DNA of 6,354 nt from JBBRLG01 sp038231495 (GTDB taxonomy: Bacteria > Planctomycetota > Planctomycetia > Gemmatales > Gemmataceae), in contig JBBRLG010000435.1 of assembly GCA_038231495.1 (NCBI GenBank), positions 1 to 6,354 of the forward strand, given 5' to 3'. Each line of letters starts with the position of its first letter. Positions within the stretch are counted from its first letter, which is position 1. The position numbers and the translations under genes were made by a program. Below, piece by piece: positions 4,709 to 6,354 of this stretch. The notes below the pieces were generated by a model. That model was not told where the DNA came from. It made no database searches and was given only the letters and a program-made list of their open reading frames with translations.

Positions 4709-6163
4709 ATGGCCACCGCGACGGCGACTATGCAGAAAATGTACATCGACGGCAAGTGGTGCGCGGCCGACAGCGGCCGGACCCTCGGCGTCACCAACCC
4801 CGCCACCGAGGAGGTCGTGGCCGACGTGGCCTACGGCGGCCGCGCCGAAACCAAACGCGCCGTCGAGGCCGCCGGCAAAGCCATGCCGTCGTGGATGAAG
4901 CTCACGCCCTACGACCGCGCCAAGGTTTTGAAAAAGACCGCCGACCTGATGCGCGAACGCGCCGACGCCATCGCCCGCACCCTGACCATGGAACAGGGCA
5001 AGCCGCTTGCCGAGGCCAAGGCCGAGGTGCTGCACTCCGCCGACACCTTCGAGTGGTTCGCCGAGGAGGGCAAGCGCGCCTACGGCCAGGTCATCCCGAA
5101 CGCGGTCGCCGGCAAACGGCACATGACCATCAAGCACCCCGTCGGCGTCGTCGGGGCCATCAGCCCGTGGAACTTTCCGATCACACTTCAGGCCCGCAAG
5201 ATCGCGCCCGCCCTGGCCGCGGGCTGCACCATCGTCTGCCGGCCCGCCAGCCAGACGCCCTTGTGCCTCGTCAAGGTCTTTGAATGCCTCGCCGAGGCGG
5301 GCGTGCCGCCGGGCGTCGCCAACCTCGTCATCGGCCCCGCCCAGGAGATGGCCGACGAGCTGCTCGAAAACCCCATTTGCCGGAAGATCAGCTTCACCGG
5401 CTCCACCGAAGTCGGCAAGCAGCTCATGCGCGCCTGTGCCGATCAGATGAAGCGCGTCAGCCTGGAACTCGGCGGCCACGCGCCGTTCATCGTGTTCCCA
5501 GACGCCGACCCGGAGCTTGGGGCCAAGCTGGCGGTGACCGGCAAGTTCCGCAACAACGGCCAGGTGTGCATCGCGCCGAGCCGCTTCTACGTCCACAAGG
5601 ACATCGAGAAGAAGTTCACCGAAGCGGCCGTCGAGTTCGCGAAAAACCTCAAGCTGGGCAACGGCCTGGACGCCGGCGTCGAGGTCGGCCCGATGTTCGA
5701 GAAGAAGGCGTTGCAATCGACCCAGGACTTGGTGGACGACGCCAAGAAGTGCGGCGCGAAGCTGCTGTCCGGCGGCAAGCGTAGCGACCGTTTCGACCGC
5801 GGCTACTTCTTCGAGCCGACGGTGCTGACGAACCTGCCGGCCAATGCGAAGATCATGACGGAGGAGCCGTTCGCCCCGATAATGCCGGTAATGGATTTCA
5901 GCAAGATCGACGAGGTGATCGCGGCGGCGAACAACACGCGTTACGGCCTGGCGGCGTACGTGTTCACGAACGACCTGACGGTGGCGTGGAAGATGGCGGA
6001 GGGCATCGAGGCCGGCATCATCGGCATCAACGACCCGGTGCCGGCGACGCCGCAATGCCCGTTCGGCGGCATGAAAGAAAGCGGCCTGGGCCGGGAGTTG
6101 GGCCACGAGGGGCTGGAGGCGTACATGGAAACGAAGTACGTCTCGTTCAAACTGCGGGATTAG
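4709..6163 (+). CDS. NAD(P)-dependent aldehyde dehydrogenase, succinate-semialdehyde dehydrogenase-like
   Basis: At 484 residues this is a normal-length, complete ALDH-superfamily enzyme without a signal peptide, hence cytoplasmic. It would oxidise an aldehyde to an acid using NAD+ or NADP+. Visible motifs: MYIDGKW (11-17), PWNFP with oxyanion Asn N155, GSTEVG (231-236) of the cofactor fold, general base E253 in LELGG, catalytic C287 in NNGQVC, E386 in EEPF, and PFGGMKESGLGRE (451-463). R163 and R281 sit where human SSADH has the two carboxylate-binding arginines, favouring succinate semialdehyde or a similar acidic aldehyde; the third ligand, a serine, is A446. No second cysteine follows two residues after C287, so the SSADH redox switch is absent. 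Unusually, the cofactor-binding Lys of KPA is R178 (CRPASQTP). No GABA transaminase or other pathway gene is adjacent. Class is certain; substrate is inferred. Confidence 0.95.
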   Translation: MATATATMQKMYIDGKWCAADSGRTLGVTNPATEEVVADVAYGGRAETKRAVEAAGKAMPSWMKLTPYDRAKVLKKTADLMRERADAIARTLTMEQGKPLAEAKAEVLHSADTFEWFAEEGKRAYGQVIPNAVAGKRHMTIKHPVGVVGAISPWNFPITLQARKIAPALAAGCTIVCRPASQTPLCLVKVFECLAEAGVPPGVANLVIGPAQEMADELLENPICRKISFTGSTEVGKQLMRACADQMKRVSLELGGHAPFIVFPDADPELGAKLAVTGKFRNNGQVCIAPSRFYVHKDIEKKFTEAAVEFAKNLKLGNGLDAGVEVGPMFEKKALQSTQDLVDDAKKCGAKLLSGGKRSDRFDRGYFFEPTVLTNLPANAKIMTEEPFAPIMPVMDFSKIDEVIAAANNTRYGLAAYVFTNDLTVAWKMAEGIEAGIIGINDPVPATPQCPFGGMKESGLGRELGHEGLEAYMETKYVSFKLRD

Positions 6164-6168
6164 TGAAA

Positions 6169-6216
6169 TTGCCGCTTGCGGCGTTGCGGGCCAGACCGCA
6201 AAGCCGCAAGCGGCAA
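6169..6216. repeat. Hairpin 5 nt after the aldehyde dehydrogenase stop codon
   Basis: Outer arms ttgccgcttgcggc (6169-6182) and gccgcaagcggcaa (6203-6216) are perfect 14-bp complements. A G/A mismatch follows, then an inner 6-bp stem ttgcgg (6184-6189) / ccgcaa (6196-6201) around gccaga. The sequence is symmetric on both strands. No T-run follows, so termination is possible but not shown. Confidence 0.8.
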
Positions 6217-6243
6217 CCGTCGATTCCTGATGGGACCCCGGCC

Positions 6244-6354
6244 ATGACTTTTCCTTCGGAACCCAACGTCCGCCCTTCCGCCCGGCCGGGGGGCGTCAAT
6301 CCATCGACACCCGAGGACGCGGGCAAGCGCGGCCGTTCCGCCCTCTTCGCCGCC
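6244..6354 (+). CDS. Possible start of a further gene, truncated by the window end
   Basis: An ORF starts at ATG 6244 and stays open for 37 codons to the window edge, beginning MTFPSEPNVRPSARPGG. GGGA at 6232-6235 lies 8 nt upstream as a modest ribosome-binding site. The residues are Pro/Ser/Arg-rich, as in a disordered N-terminus, and the last visible residues (SALFAA) turn hydrophobic, which could begin a membrane segment. No family can be assigned from so little sequence, and a short open stretch is expected by chance in GC-rich DNA. Confidence 0.4.
   Translation, partial: MTFPSEPNVRPSARPGGVNPSTPEDAGKRGRSALFAA

Noticed and set aside
4640..6106. A 488-codon open frame on the - strand opposite the aldehyde dehydrogenase
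   Set aside because: It is the complement of a gene with all family motifs. Its translation is His/Arg/Val/Ala-rich without motifs, as expected from GC-biased third positions.

Overview
The window is probably chromosomal DNA from a planctomycete, most likely a Gemmata-like lineage. Three things suggest this: two adjacent DUF1559-type pseudopilin-like proteins, an exported sugar-phosphate-isomerase-fold protein, and high-GC genes separated by palindromic intergenic elements. This is inferred from protein families and style; there is no rRNA or other marker gene, and a related PVC-group bacterium is not excluded.

All recognised genes are on the + strand. Positions 1-91 hold a hairpin and the leader of the first gene. 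Positions 92-1000 and 1130-2038 are a tandem pair of 302-residue paralogues with type IV prepilin N-termini. Positions 2240-3337 encode an exported protein I do not recognise, with two copies of a 51-residue helical module joined by a proline-rich hinge. Positions 3572-4420 encode an exported TIM-barrel protein of the sugar phosphate isomerase/epimerase (xylose-isomerase-like) family. Positions 4709-6163 encode an NAD(P)-dependent aldehyde dehydrogenase closest in motif content to succinate-semialdehyde dehydrogenase. From 6244 to the window edge an ORF remains open and may be the start of another gene.

The genes do not look like one operon or pathway. Gaps are 129 to 288 bp, and every gap carries at least one large inverted repeat starting 5-32 nt after the preceding stop codon. 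Two of these gaps share a palindrome family built on the 10-mer accgttcact plus C-run/G-run arms (three copies). Two gaps share a TTCCGTGGTT element.

The most unusual points are the tandem pseudopilin pair, which lacks both the canonical Glu+5 and the H-X9-DG histidine, the duplicated-module secreted protein, the palindrome after every stop codon, and an aldehyde dehydrogenase with Arg in place of the usual cofactor-binding Lys. I see no CRISPR array, tRNA, rRNA, insertion sequence, phage gene or defence system, and no convincing evidence of a new multi-gene system.
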